Assembly: GCA_002923315.1 (NCBI GenBank)
Contig: BEHM01000020.1
Coordinates: 1 to 60,687, forward strand
Length of the DNA stretch: 60,687 nucleotides
Reading direction: 5' to 3'
DNA from: a bacterium HR10
GTDB taxonomy: Bacteria > Acidobacteriota > Blastocatellia > HR10
Part shown: positions 26,324-36,421 of the stretch, in pieces
How the letters are laid out: the number at the start of each line of letters is the position of its first letter
How positions within the stretch are numbered: position 1 is the first letter of the stretch
The notes under the pieces: generated by a model
Told to the model about the DNA's origin: nothing
The model's database searches: none
The model's input: the letters and a program-made list of their open reading frames with translations, nothing else
Position numbers and translations under genes: made by a program

Positions 26324-27063
26324 AGATGCTCGCGGCTCTTTGGGGAATTCGTGGGCGCGAGCTGATCCAATTGCAGGAGAGCCGCGCGAGCCGCCTGCTG
26401 CTGCGCGGCTTTGATCGTCGGTCCCTCACCGGTGGCGACCACTTTCTCCCCGATCCGAAGGCTCACCCGAAAGCGTCGGGCGTGCGCCGGCCCTTCGATC
26501 GCCGTCACCTCATAGACGGGGAGCGGAAGACCGCGCGCTTGCAACTGCTCTTGCAAGGTCGTCTTGTAGTCGCTCCACTGAAGGCTCTCAGGGTCCAGAC
26601 GTCGGACGACATCCTGAAACTGTCGGCGCACGAAGGCCTCCGCCGCTTCGATCCCCCCGTCCAGATAGAGCGCGGCGATCACGGCTTCGTACGCATCCAC
26701 AAGGAGGGTGCGCTTGGTTCGTCCCCCGGTCTTCTCCTCTCCTCGGTTCAAGCGCAGGTAATCACCAAGTTGTAGATTCTGCGCGTGAACCTGGAGATTG
26801 TCCGCGCTCACCAAAAAGGCCTTCATCTTCGCCAGCTTCCCTTCCGGCAACGTCGGGAACAGCTCAAAGAGCCACGCGCTCACAATGAATCCGAGGACGG
26901 CATCCCCCAGAAACTCCAAGGCCTCGTTATCCGCCTGTCCCAGCGCTCCCACCTCATGCGCGTAGGAGCGATGCGTGAGCGCCCGATCCAACAGCTCCCG
27001 ACGCCGAAAGGTGTAGCCGATCTTGCCCTCCAGTTCGCTCAGGTCTCGCGCCTCCGTCGGCAT
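26320..27063 (-). CDS. rnc: Ribonuclease III
   Basis: 247 residues. Double-strand-specific endoribonuclease for rRNA processing and RNA decay. The signature N-E-A-L-E-F-L-G-D-A-V-L (about 43-54) carries the Mg-binding Glu and Asp, and a second acidic site is in D-A-Y-E-A-V-I-A-A-L-Y-L-D. The C-terminal double-stranded RNA-binding domain begins near D-Y-K-T-T-L-Q-E and ends with the K-A-A-Q-Q-Q-A-A-R-A-A-L helix. It is followed by lepB, an order common in bacteria, and preceded 6 bp by the TPR gene. Confidence 0.96.
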   Translation of the reverse strand: MPTEARDLSELEGKIGYTFRRRELLDRALTHRSYAHEVGALGQADNEALEFLGDAVLGFIVSAWLFELFPTLPEGKLAKMKAFLVSADNLQVHAQNLQLGDYLRLNRGEEKTGGRTKRTLLVDAYEAVIAALYLDGGIEAAEAFVRRQFQDVVRRLDPESLQWSDYKTTLQEQLQARGLPLPVYEVTAIEGPAHARRFRVSLRIGEKVVATGEGPTIKAAQQQAARAALLQLDQLAPTNSPKSREHL

Positions 27064-27069
27064 GCCCTC

Positions 27070-28011
27070 TCAGGACAAACCCGCCGAAGCTTGCGTCGAG
27101 GGTTTGTATTTCTTGATCAGCTCCTCCAGGCCCTCGGTGGTATCGTTGTGGCGGTAGCGATAGAAGCTCTCCAAGAGCTTACGCGCTTCCTGATTCAAAG
27201 CTTGAAGACTCGCGTTCGCCTCGGAGATCGCGACCGTGCGCGCGTACATCTCGATCATCTGATCCACCACCGCGTCCACCTGTTGCAACAGGGCCTTGCC
27301 CGCTTCGGCGACCTTCTCCTCCGGCGTGAGCTTATCGTAGCTCTCCCGCAGCTTCGCATACGTGCCGAGCTTGAGCGACTCGCCGATCAGATAGAAGGTC
27401 ACCGGATCGCTCGGATCCAGCTCCGCCGACTTCTTCAGGTGCTCGATCGCCGGTTCGTACTCGGCCTTGTTGTAGAGGAACAAGCCCGCCGCTTGGTGCA
27501 GGGCGCCCAGGACCTTGCTCTTCTGCTGTTCCCAGAGCTCGGGCGAGAAGCCCGGCGGCGCGTTCCCAGAAGCCGCCAGCTCCAGCGCTCGCGTGGCGTA
27601 GGTGAGCCCATCGGCATCAAATCGCGTATCGCGCCCTTTGGAAGCCGCTGAGGCCGCCAGGGCCAGGACGTAGAGCAGGCCGAAGTTATTGGGATCGGCG
27701 CTCAAGACCTCGCGCCCCAGGGCGAAGGCCTTCTCCAGGCGATTGGTCTGCACGTAAGCGACCAGGAGCATCGGTTTGGCGCGCGGAGCCAGCACGCTGT
27801 TCGGATACTTCTCGAAGAAGGTCTCGCCCTTTTGAACGGCTTCCTCGAACTTCCCGGCCTGGAACGCCTGATACAGGGCGTTATACGCCTCCGCCTCCTC
27901 GCGCGTGTACTGGGGCTGTGCCGGCGCTTGGACCCCCAAGGCCGTCCCCCCCATCCCGGCGATGAGCACGAGGCTGAGAATTCCTCTCGAAAGGCTCACG
28001 ACCTTTCTCAT
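27070..28011 (-). CDS. Secreted or periplasmic TPR-repeat protein
   Basis: 313 residues. A signal peptide (M-R-K-V-V, hydrophobic to about residue 26, cleavage near A-L-G-V) is followed by alpha-helical repeats with TPR spacing. Examples are A-Y-N-A-L-Y-Q-A-F-Q-A-G-K-F-E-E-A and a later Y-N-K-A-E-Y-E-P-A-I-E-H-L-K-K-S-A-E. TPRs are protein-binding scaffolds; the partner is unknown. It heads the rnc-lepB operon, so it is expressed with general housekeeping genes. No catalytic motif is visible. Confidence 0.75.
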   Translation of the reverse strand: MRKVVSLSRGILSLVLIAGMGGTALGVQAPAQPQYTREEAEAYNALYQAFQAGKFEEAVQKGETFFEKYPNSVLAPRAKPMLLVAYVQTNRLEKAFALGREVLSADPNNFGLLYVLALAASAASKGRDTRFDADGLTYATRALELAASGNAPPGFSPELWEQQKSKVLGALHQAAGLFLYNKAEYEPAIEHLKKSAELDPSDPVTFYLIGESLKLGTYAKLRESYDKLTPEEKVAEAGKALLQQVDAVVDQMIEMYARTVAISEANASLQALNQEARKLLESFYRYRHNDTTEGLEELIKKYKPSTQASAGLS

Positions 28012-28113
28012 CCCCCCCTCCTGACTCTATGTCTTCGCCACGATATCCTCCGACGGGCAGGTCGGAAAAAGCGCTTCAGGTGACCGGCCTTTTCTGACCC
28101 GCGTCTCGCTTTT

Positions 28114-28142
28114 ATTCTACGGCACGTCGGAGACGGGAACAA
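28114..28142 (-). promoter_or_regulatory. Promoter of the TPR-rnc-lepB operon
   Basis: On the minus strand TTGTTC (28142-28137), a 17-base spacer, then TAGAAT (28119-28114). The -10 box is good and the -35 box keeps only TTG. Confidence 0.5.
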
Positions 28143-28178
28143 GGATGGGGCAGACCCCGCTTTTTGTCAAGACGCGCG

Positions 28179-28208
28179 TTGACGTTCTTCGCATATCCTT
28201 GATACACT
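28179..28208 (+). promoter_or_regulatory. Promoter of icd
   Basis: TTGACG (28179-28184), an 18-base spacer and TACACT (28203-28208). The icd start codon at 28256 is 48 bases further on, with AAGGAGG 5 bases before it. Confidence 0.65.
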
Positions 28209-28255
28209 TACTCGCTTTGAATCGGTGCGCGATCTTTGCCAGTAAGGAGGCCGAT

Positions 28256-29500
28256 ATGCTTTCATTCAATAATCTCCCTGTGCCCGCCGAGGGCGAGAAG
28301 ATCGAGATTCGCGAGGGTCGCCTTCATGTCCCCAATCGTCCGATCATCCCGTTCATCGAGGGAGATGGGACGGGACGCGACATCTGGCGAGCCGCCTCTC
28401 GGGTCTTCAATGCCGCTGTGGAGAAGGCCTATCGCGGAGAGCGGCGGGTCGTCTGGTATGAAGTCTTCGCGGGCGAGAAGGCCTACAACAAGTTCGGAGA
28501 GTGGCTCCCCCGAGATACGGTCGAAGCGATTCGCGAGTTCACCGTCGCCATCAAGGGGCCGTTGACGACGCCCGTCGGAGGAGGGATCCGCTCGCTCAAC
28601 GTCACCTTGCGCCAGGTCCTCGACCTCTATGCCTGCGTGCGTCCGGTGCGGTGGTATCCGGGCGTCCCCTCTCCGGTGAAGCATCCGGAGAAGCTCGACG
28701 TCGTCATCTTCCGCGAGAATACTGAGGATGTCTACGCCGGGATCGAGTTCCAGCAGGGGACGGAACAGGCGCAGAAGACCATTGAGTTCCTGCGCAGTTT
28801 GGGATACACGGTTCGCCCCGATAGCGGCATCGGCATCAAGCCGATCTCCATCTTCGCGACCAAGCGCTTGGTGCGCAAGGCCATCCGGTATGCCCTCGAC
28901 AGTGGTCGCCGGGTCGTCACCCTCGTGCACAAGGGGAACATCATGAAGTTCACCGAAGGGGCCTTCCGCGATTGGGGGTATCAGCTGGCCAAGGAGGAGT
29001 TCGGCGAGGTCACCGTCACGGAGCAGGAGCTGTGGGAGCAGTATGATGGAAAACTGCCCGAGGGGAAGGTCCTCATCAACGATCGGATCGCGGATTCGAT
29101 GTTCCAGCAAGTCCTGACGCGCCCCGATGAGTATTCCGTCATCGTGACGCCCAATTTGAACGGAGACTATCTGAGCGATGCCTGCGCGGCTCAGGTCGGA
29201 GGATTGGGCTTGGCGCCGGGCGCCAATATCGGGGACTACATCGCGCTCTTTGAAGCGACGCATGGCACGGCGCCCAAATATGCCGATAAAGACGTGATCA
29301 ATCCGAGCGCCGTCATCCTCGCGGGCGCGATGATGTTCGAGTACATCGGGTGGCACGAAGTGGCCTCGTTGATCAAGGAGGCGATCGGGCGAACGATCTC
29401 ACAAAAGATTGTCACCTATGATCTGGCTCGCCTCATGGAGGGTGCCCGCCAGGTGAAGACGAGCGAGTTCGCTACGGCGATCATTGAGAACATGGGGTAG
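28256..29500 (+). CDS. icd: Isocitrate dehydrogenase (NADP-type)
   Basis: 414 residues from the ATG at 28256. Oxidative decarboxylation of isocitrate to 2-oxoglutarate in the TCA cycle. The substrate loop [13 protein letters not shown] holds the Ser that is phosphorylated in enteric homologues. Other motifs are [26 protein letters not shown] and N-L-N-G-D-Y-L-S-D. The C-terminal half has [10 protein letters not shown], with the Lys/Tyr pattern of NADP-dependent enzymes. mdh follows 98 bp downstream, so two TCA enzymes are probably co-regulated. Confidence 0.95.
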   Translation: MLSFNNLPVPAEGEKIEIREGRLHVPNRPIIPFIEGDGTGRDIWRAASRVFNAAVEKAYRGERRVVWYEVFAGEKAYNKFGEWLPRDTVEAIREFTVAIKGPLTTPVGGGIRSLNVTLRQVLDLYACVRPVRWYPGVPSPVKHPEKLDVVIFRENTEDVYAGIEFQQGTEQAQKTIEFLRSLGYTVRPDSGIGIKPISIFATKRLVRKAIRYALDSGRRVVTLVHKGNIMKFTEGAFRDWGYQLAKEEFGEVTVTEQELWEQYDGKLPEGKVLINDRIADSMFQQVLTRPDEYSVIVTPNLNGDYLSDACAAQVGGLGLAPGANIGDYIALFEATHGTAPKYADKDVINPSAVILAGAMMFEYIGWHEVASLIKEAIGRTISQKIVTYDLARLMEGARQVKTSEFATAIIENMG

Positions 29501-29580
29501 CAGGGGGCCTGGTGGACCTCATCCGAAGGATCCTCCTTCGGATCGAGCGCATGGCCGTGCGCGGCGGCGCGCGCAAGTGA

Positions 29581-30528
<948 letters not shown>

Positions 30529-30545
30529 TGCGCTGCTCGGGGGGA

Positions 30546-30562
30546 CGCTCGTCTCACGAGCG
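30546..30562. terminator. Short hairpin between mdh and the convergent gene
   Basis: CGCTCGT (30546-30552) and ACGAGCG (30556-30562) form a perfect 7-bp stem with a 3-base loop. It overlaps the last codons of the minus-strand gene and lacks a T-run. Confidence 0.35.
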
Positions 30563-31246
30563 CTCTCCCGGACGTCGCGCCTCCGGGACCGAGCGAATCA
30601 CCGGGAGCGAAAGGGCGCGCTCCAGGCGCACGCGGAGGATCGTTCCCGGATTCAGGCGCAGATCCTCCCCCTTGGTCATGAGCACGGCACCACCGAGCGT
30701 GCCGGCGATGACAAGGCCGGCGGCTTTCCCGCTGCCAGTGATCAGCCCAACGGCCGAGCCTGCCGCCATGCCCACGTGTGCTCCGCGATAGACATTTCGG
30801 AACGTGCGCTCGCCGCTCCGCCCGCCGTGAGCGACGCCCTCCTCGTCGCTGCGCACTTTCCGATCGCCCTGCCAGTCGTCAATGGCGACGAGGGTGGTCG
30901 CGATGGGCTCCATCCCGTACGACGTCCGCAGGCGGTCGAACACGAGCCCCAACTCCGATTGGCGCTGTCCGCGACGCGCTGGCTTGACGTGCGTCACGCG
31001 ACCGGAGAACTCCGCGCCGCGCTCCAGCACGAGCTTCCCGTCCACGAGGAGATCATCATAAAGCGTCGCGCGCACAGGGTCGCCGACCTCGCTGATCTTC
31101 GTGCTCACCGGCGTCTGCAGCGCGAGGCGGACGACGGTGCCCTCGGGGACGGTGACCGTCGTCGCGTCCTGGGATGATGCGGAGAATCCGCACGCGATCA
31201 GAATCAGAAGGACGACGCCGAATCTGATCCGCCATTGGTTCCTCAT
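30554..31246 (-). CDS. Secreted protein of unknown function with a Gly-rich segment
   Basis: 230 residues from the ATG at 31246 (GAGAGGGGG upstream). A signal peptide with a lipobox-like L-I-A-C-G at about 17-20 suggests possible lipidation at Cys20. The mature N-terminal half contains V-P-E-G-T-V-V-R-L-A-L-Q-T-P-V-S-T-K and V-L-E-R-G-A-E-F-S-G-R-V, reminiscent of TrbI-like/SAF-type beta folds. A Gly-rich hydrophobic stretch (A-G-S-A-V-G-L-I-T-G-S-G-K-A-A-G) near 160-180 recalls glycine-zipper membrane motifs. No enzymatic residues stand out. Confidence 0.7.
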   Translation of the reverse strand: MRNQWRIRFGVVLLILIACGFSASSQDATTVTVPEGTVVRLALQTPVSTKISEVGDPVRATLYDDLLVDGKLVLERGAEFSGRVTHVKPARRGQRQSELGLVFDRLRTSYGMEPIATTLVAIDDWQGDRKVRSDEEGVAHGGRSGERTFRNVYRGAHVGMAAGSAVGLITGSGKAAGLVIAGTLGGAVLMTKGEDLRLNPGTILRVRLERALSLPVIRSVPEARRPGERS

Positions 31247-31284
31247 GACCCCCTCTCCTTCGCGAATTCTCATCTTCCGAGGCC

Positions 31285-31290
31285 ATTATA
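31285..31290 (-). promoter_or_regulatory. -10 element upstream of the Gly-rich secreted protein
   Basis: A perfect TATAAT on the minus strand, about 39 bases before the ATG at 31246. No acceptable -35 hexamer or TGn extension is visible. Confidence 0.4.
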
Positions 31291-31329
31291 CTCCTTCTTG
31301 GGGTGAGCGGGCGACCCTCGGCGGTCGTC

Positions 31330-32499
31330 TCACAGGACCTGGAGGATCAGGCACTTGAGATACTGCGTCTCCGGCATCGCGAGCAGGATCGGATGATCGG
31401 AGGCCTGCGTCCGCCGTTCGAGGATGCGCACCTGCCGCCGCGCATCGGCGGCCGCTTCGCGCAGGAGGTCGAGAAACATCTCTTCGCTCACGTGATATGA
31501 GCAGCTGCAGGTTATGAGCACGCCTTCCGGTCGCAGGAGCCGAAAGGCGCGCAGGTTGATCTCCTTATATCCTCGGAGGGCGCCGGGGAGAGCCGCGCGA
31601 TTTTTGGCGAAAGCGGGGGGATCGAGCACGATCAGATCGAAGCGCTCTTGCTGCTTGTCCAGTTCCCGCAGGAGGTCGAACACATTGGCCTCGACGACGG
31701 TGACGTTGGCGAGCGCGTTCGCGGCGACATTCCGGCGAGCTTGCGCGACGGCCTCTGGAGAGATGTCCGCGGCCAGCACGCTCTCGGCGTGCGGAGCCAC
31801 GTGCGCGGCGAAGCCTCCGGCATAGCAGAAGCCATCCAGCACGCGCCCGCGCGCGTAGCGAGCGGCCGCTCGATAGTTCTCCTGCTGGTCGAGGAAGGCG
31901 CCCGTCTTCTGCCCCTCCAGCAGATCGAGCTCGAATCGCCGATCGCCCACGAAGACCTCCACGCGTTCGGGCGCGGTGCCGTAGAGCACGCCTTTAGCCG
32001 GTGGCAGCCCTTCGAGCGCCCGCACCTTCGCATCATTGCGCTCGATGATGGCGCGCGGGGCGAAGAGTTCGACGAGCAATTCCACCCACAGCGGCTTGAG
32101 CGCCTCCATCCCCTGCGAGAGGGTTTGCAGGACGAAATAATCGCCGTAGCGGTCAATGATGAGCGAGGGGAGCAGATCGCTCTCGGCGAAGACGAGCCGA
32201 TAGGCCTCCGCGCTTCCGAGCATTCGCTGACGGAGGGCTGCGGCGCGCAGCAACCGATCGCGCCAGAACGCGCGGGTGATCTCCGCGTCCGGTTCGGCGA
32301 TCCACCGCAGCGCGATCTGCGACCGATCGCTGTAGAGCGCCCAGCCGAGGTGTCGTCCCCGCGGATCGGCCACGGCGACCACCGCTCCCCCTTGCGCCCC
32401 TCCGGTGTCCACGAGATCCGCAGCGTAAATCCAGAGGTGCCCGGCTTGCCACCGCGCGGCGCCGCGCATTGTGACCGTGACCGTCTTCGTTGACGCCAT
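31330..32499 (-). CDS. rlmI: 23S rRNA (cytosine) methyltransferase, RlmI-like
   Basis: 389 residues. An N-terminal PUA domain (G-H-L-W-I-Y-A, D-P-R-G-R-H-L-G-W-A-L-Y) is followed by an RNase H-like central domain and a Rossmann methyltransferase domain. The SAM-binding motif is V-L-D-G-F-C-Y-A-G-G-F-A-A-H, the acidic post-I segment A-A-D-I-S, and catalytic motif IV L-D-P-P-A-F-A-K-N; motif VI includes T-C-S-C-S. This layout is that of RlmI/YccW, which methylates C5 of a 23S rRNA cytosine. The exact target base cannot be confirmed here. Confidence 0.88.
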   Translation of the reverse strand: MASTKTVTVTMRGAARWQAGHLWIYAADLVDTGGAQGGAVVAVADPRGRHLGWALYSDRSQIALRWIAEPDAEITRAFWRDRLLRAAALRQRMLGSAEAYRLVFAESDLLPSLIIDRYGDYFVLQTLSQGMEALKPLWVELLVELFAPRAIIERNDAKVRALEGLPPAKGVLYGTAPERVEVFVGDRRFELDLLEGQKTGAFLDQQENYRAAARYARGRVLDGFCYAGGFAAHVAPHAESVLAADISPEAVAQARRNVAANALANVTVVEANVFDLLRELDKQQERFDLIVLDPPAFAKNRAALPGALRGYKEINLRAFRLLRPEGVLITCSCSYHVSEEMFLDLLREAAADARRQVRILERRTQASDHPILLAMPETQYLKCLILQVL

Positions 32500-32582
32500 C
32501 GCCGATTCGATTTACACTCTCCGTCCTTCCGGTGCGATCTTCAGTCGCCCGGAGATAAGGTGAGGGTCCCTCATGCTTCGTC

Positions 32583-33083
32583 ATGGGTGAGCATATCGCA
32601 GTCATCGGGCTCGGATCAAACCTCGGCGATCGAATGGCGCATCTGGCCCGCGCGCGTCAGGAGCTTTCCCGCTGCGGGACGTTGGAGCGATGCTCCTCCA
32701 TCTATGAGACCGAGCCGGTGGATGTTCGAGAGCAGCCGCGCTTCCTCAATCAGGTGGTCCTCTTGCGCACGAGTCTCGATCCGGTGGCCCTGCTGCGCGC
32801 TTGTCAGGCGATCGAGCAGCGACTGGGCCGTCAACGCCTCATCCCGAAGGGCCCGCGCACGATTGATCTCGATCTCTTGCTCTACGACGACGAGGTGCTC
32901 ACGATCGAGACCGAAGAGGTTCATCTCATCCTGCCGCACCCGCGCCTTCACTGCCGGCGCTTCGTCCTGGTCCCCTTGTGCGAGGTCCTCCCCGATGGTC
33001 GGCATCCCGTCCTCGCCAAGTCGTTCTCCGAATTGCTCGCGGAGCTCGTGGACACAGCCGACGTCACCCTCTTCCGCGCTTAA
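32583..33083 (+). CDS. folK: 2-amino-4-hydroxy-6-hydroxymethyldihydropteridine diphosphokinase
   Basis: 166 residues, standard for HPPK. It transfers pyrophosphate from ATP to 6-hydroxymethyl-dihydropterin in folate synthesis. Family motifs: I-G-L-G-S-N-L-G-D-R near the N-terminus, Y-E-T-E-P-V-D, Q-P-R-F-L-N-Q-V-V, and P-R-T-I-D-L-D-L-L-L-Y-D-D with the Mg-binding Asp pair, followed by L-P-H-P-R-L. No folB or folP is adjacent. It diverges from rlmI and is followed 45 bp later by the TonB-dependent receptor gene. Confidence 0.95.
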   Translation: MGEHIAVIGLGSNLGDRMAHLARARQELSRCGTLERCSSIYETEPVDVREQPRFLNQVVLLRTSLDPVALLRACQAIEQRLGRQRLIPKGPRTIDLDLLLYDDEVLTIETEEVHLILPHPRLHCRRFVLVPLCEVLPDGRHPVLAKSFSELLAELVDTADVTLFRA

Positions 33084-33128
33084 GAGCCGGGGCGAGATCC
33101 GAGACGGATTTCTCTTTCGGAGGACGTG

Positions 33129-36100
33129 ATGTGTTGGTGTCGCGCGCACCTGGTCCGTGTGCTGGTCATGAGCCTGCTTCTTCTGGGAGCCGAATGGGGG
33201 AGGGCTGACGATCTCGATCACGCGACGCTGGAGGGCATCGTGCTCGATCCCACCCATGCGGCCATCCCGGGGGCGACGATCACGCTCACGGAGCGGCAAA
33301 CGGGATGGCGGCGCGTGACCACAAGCGATGAGCGAGGATGGTATCGGCTGACGGCGCTCGTTCCGGGAACATACGCGCTTCGCGCCGAAGCTCCGGGCTT
33401 CTCCCCTCTTGAGCGCGCAGAGTTGTCGCTGCGCGCCGGGCAAACGCTTCGTCAGGATCTGCACTTGCGGCCGAGAGGTCCCGTGGAGATCGTCACCGTC
33501 GCTTCCTCCGGAGAGACGATGATTGATCCCACGCGCACGGTCATCGGCGTGAGTCTCGACAGTGAGGAGATCGAACGTCTCCCCCTCAACGGGCGCAACC
33601 CCCTTGATCTCGTCTTCCTGCTGGCGAGCGTCCAGGCGGAGCCGTTTGAAGTGCGCGATCTCGGCGACCCGGCGACGCGCGATGTCGTCTCTGGTCCTCC
33701 GCAAGAGGCCGGGATCTTCTCGCTCTCCGGCGGGCGCGCGTACTCGAACAACATCACCCTGGACGGCTTCGACAATAACGATGATCGCACGGCGCGCGAG
33801 CGCACGATCCCCAGCCTGGAATCCGTCGCCGAGGTGCAAGTCGTCGCTCATCAGTTCTCGGCCGAATATGGGCGGGCTTCCGGCGGGCGCATCAACATCT
33901 TCACGCGGCGCGGGGGGAATCGGTTTCACGGCGCGCTCTTTGGCGATTTCCAGGATGAGAGCCTGAACGCTAACAGTTTCTTCCGCAACGCGCGCGGTCA
34001 AAAGCGCGCTCCCTTTCAACGCCGCGAGTATGGCGGGCGCCTCGGCGGTCCGATCCGACGCGATCGGCTCTTTTTCTTCGGCGTCGTCGAACGGCAGGAG
34101 GAGCCGGATACGGATGCCATCATCGCGCTGTTGCCCGTGGATCCGCGGGCGAATCCGGCCTATCCGTTGCGTGAGGTGCCAACGGGGCGGCCTTTCGTGC
34201 GCGATGGCGTTTGGGTCGCCCTCTTCGAGGAGGACGTGAGCGCACCCGGTCGGCGCACGTATGTGAGCGCTCGGCTCGATGCCGCCCTCGGACCGGCGCA
34301 TCAGCTCATGTTCCGGTTCGACGTGACGCGCACGAATCGGTTGCGCGCGCGAGATCAAGGGGCGACGCTGCGCGAGGGACTCTTCAACCGTCAGCACAAC
34401 TCTCTGGCGTATGCCGTGCAGGACACGTGGGTGATCGGATCGCGGCTCCTCAATCAGTTCCGCTTCCAGTATTCGGCGCTCGCGCCGAACGCGCGGCCGG
34501 ACACAATGCGTCCGGGCGTGATCGTCGGCAGCAGCCGCGGCATGACGCTGCCGGTCGCCAGTGGCTTCATCGCCGGAGCCGCCGGGTTTCCCGAGACGCG
34601 CGTCGAGCGCCGCCTTCAATGGGCCGACGTCCTCACGGGACAATGGGGGCGCCATCTGCTCAAGCTCGGCGCCGATGTGATGCACCTGCGCTCGGCGACC
34701 CGGCAGCTGCAGCTCTTCTTCGGCTTCTACAACTTCCCCAGCTTCGGCGATTTCGTCGCGAGCGCGCCCTCGCGCTATCGGCAGCGGATCGGGGATCCCG
34801 AGCAGCCGATTCACAACACGATCCTGGGCGTCTTCCTCCAAGAGGAATGGCGGGTTCGTCCGTATCTGACGCTCTCCGTGGGCGTGCGCTATGATCGCGA
34901 GACGCTGCTTGATCGCGACAGGAACAATGTCGGCCCGCGCGTGGCCTTCGCCTGGGACCCCTCCCGGAAGGGGAAGACGGCGATTCGCGGAGGCTTCGGC
35001 GTCTTCTACAATCGCATTCTCCTGCGCACATTCGAGGACTTCGCCGTGCAATCGCGCCTGTTCGAGATTGACTTGGGCGACGGCCCCGGCGCGACCGGGC
35101 GCCTGGAAGAGCTGAATCGCATCGGCGGCTTCCCCAACATCTTCCCGAATGATCCGAAGCATCCGCTCGTGCGCGATCTGATCCGTCCCCTCCGCAACAC
35201 GCGCAGCCTCTCGCCGGATCTTCGCATCCCCTACAGTTTGCAGAGCAGCCTGGGGATCGAGCGGCAGCTCGGTCGCGCGGTGGCGCTCGAGGTGAGCTAC
35301 GTCTTTCAGCGCACGTTGCGGCTGTGGCGCGACCGCAACGTGAACGCGCCGGTTCCGCCGCCGGGCGGATTCGTCGCCTTTTTGCTCGATCCTCCTCGCA
35401 GCGCTCCCGGCGTCGTTCTCGCGCCCGATGGGCGAACGGCCTTCGACAACAGCGCGCGGCAGATCGCCGATGTCGGCATCCGCTTCGTTCGGTTCGATCT
35501 GAGTGCCACGCGCTCGCGCGATGTGGGGAGCGGAGCCAATCGCATTCGCATCTACGGGTTGAACGCATTGGGTGGAGGGGCGACGACGACTGATCCGGTG
35601 CTCGCTGCTTTGAACGCCGTGCGGGTCTTGCGCCCGAATCCCGAGCTGGGCGAGGTCGAACAGTTGCAGTCCGACGGTCAGGCGACGTATCACGGGCTCA
35701 ACGTGCTCCTCCGCGCGCGGCTGGCTCGTCGCTTGTGGTTCCGCGCCTCGTATACGCTCTCGAAATTGATTGACCTTGTGGACGTCAACACCAGCTCGCC
35801 GCAAGACGAATTCGATTTCTTCCGGGAGCGGGGCTTGGGGCGCACGGATGAACGCCATCGCCTCATCATCAGTGGCACTGTGCAAGCACCTCGGATCCTC
35901 GGCAGTTGGGAGCTGACGCCGGTGGTGACGCTCTCCTCGGGGCGTCCGTTCAACATCACGACGAACGCGCAGGACCGGAACCTGAGCGATACCCTGACGG
36001 ATCGGCCGCATTTCCTCGGGCGCGGGCCGATCCGCTGGGTGTCTCCGGGCGATACGGCGCGTTCGGAGGCCATGGCCGCGCACTTCCTCTTCCCCACGAT

Positions 36101-36368
36101 TGGGACCAATGGGTCGCTCGGTCGCAACATGGGACGCGGTCCGGGGACGCGGCGCGTGGACGTGCGCCTCTCGCGGCGATTCCGCGTGAGCGAGCGTCTC
36201 ACGCTTCGGCCCTGGGTGAACGCGTACAATCTCCTCAACACCCCGAACTTCCTCATGACTGGATTCTACGGGCCGCTGGACGAGCGCGAGGGCCGATCCG
36301 TCTTCCTGCAGCCGCGCGCGACGCGCCGACCGCGCACGCTCGAGCTGGGCCTGCGCCTGGAATTTTGA
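33129..36368 (+). CDS. TonB-dependent receptor, Oar-like
   Basis: 1079 residues. Signal peptide (hydrophobic about 10-22), then a carboxypeptidase-regulatory-like beta-sandwich (about 32-115: L-E-G-I-V-L-D-P-T-H-A-A-I-P-G-A-T-I). A plug domain contains E-R-L-P-L-N-G-R-N-P and S-G-G-R-A-Y-S-N-N-I-T-L-D-G-F-D. The remainder is a large 22-strand-type barrel ending in the canonical C-terminal Phe. Such Oar-like receptors import large substrates such as peptides or glycans across the outer membrane and are abundant in Acidobacteriota. The ATG at 33129 has GGAGG 5 bases upstream. The ligand is unknown; downstream sugar genes may or may not be related. Confidence 0.88.
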   Translation: MCWCRAHLVRVLVMSLLLLGAEWGRADDLDHATLEGIVLDPTHAAIPGATITLTERQTGWRRVTTSDERGWYRLTALVPGTYALRAEAPGFSPLERAELSLRAGQTLRQDLHLRPRGPVEIVTVASSGETMIDPTRTVIGVSLDSEEIERLPLNGRNPLDLVFLLASVQAEPFEVRDLGDPATRDVVSGPPQEAGIFSLSGGRAYSNNITLDGFDNNDDRTARERTIPSLESVAEVQVVAHQFSAEYGRASGGRINIFTRRGGNRFHGALFGDFQDESLNANSFFRNARGQKRAPFQRREYGGRLGGPIRRDRLFFFGVVERQEEPDTDAIIALLPVDPRANPAYPLREVPTGRPFVRDGVWVALFEEDVSAPGRRTYVSARLDAALGPAHQLMFRFDVTRTNRLRARDQGATLREGLFNRQHNSLAYAVQDTWVIGSRLLNQFRFQYSALAPNARPDTMRPGVIVGSSRGMTLPVASGFIAGAAGFPETRVERRLQWADVLTGQWGRHLLKLGADVMHLRSATRQLQLFFGFYNFPSFGDFVASAPSRYRQRIGDPEQPIHNTILGVFLQEEWRVRPYLTLSVGVRYDRETLLDRDRNNVGPRVAFAWDPSRKGKTAIRGGFGVFYNRILLRTFEDFAVQSRLFEIDLGDGPGATGRLEELNRIGGFPNIFPNDPKHPLVRDLIRPLRNTRSLSPDLRIPYSLQSSLGIERQLGRAVALEVSYVFQRTLRLWRDRNVNAPVPPPGGFVAFLLDPPRSAPGVVLAPDGRTAFDNSARQIADVGIRFVRFDLSATRSRDVGSGANRIRIYGLNALGGGATTTDPVLAALNAVRVLRPNPELGEVEQLQSDGQATYHGLNVLLRARLARRLWFRASYTLSKLIDLVDVNTSSPQDEFDFFRERGLGRTDERHRLIISGTVQAPRILGSWELTPVVTLSSGRPFNITTNAQDRNLSDTLTDRPHFLGRGPIRWVSPGDTARSEAMAAHFLFPTIGTNGSLGRNMGRGPGTRRVDVRLSRRFRVSERLTLRPWVNAYNLLNTPNFLMTGFYGPLDEREGRSVFLQPRATRRPRTLELGLRLEF

Positions 36369-36421
36369 GGAGCCAGTCGTTTGCCCGGTGGGCGCAGCAG
36401 TGGTACCCTTTGCAGAGACGT

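Noticed and set aside
28146-28175. GGGG-CAGA-CCCC followed by GCTTTTT, resembling a terminator
   Set aside because: The stem is only 4 bp and no plus-strand gene lies upstream; it overlaps the icd promoter region.
35906-36421. Upstream extension of the histidine kinase frame into the TonB receptor gene
   Set aside because: It lies within the barrel-coding end of the receptor in another frame and gives low-complexity sequence.
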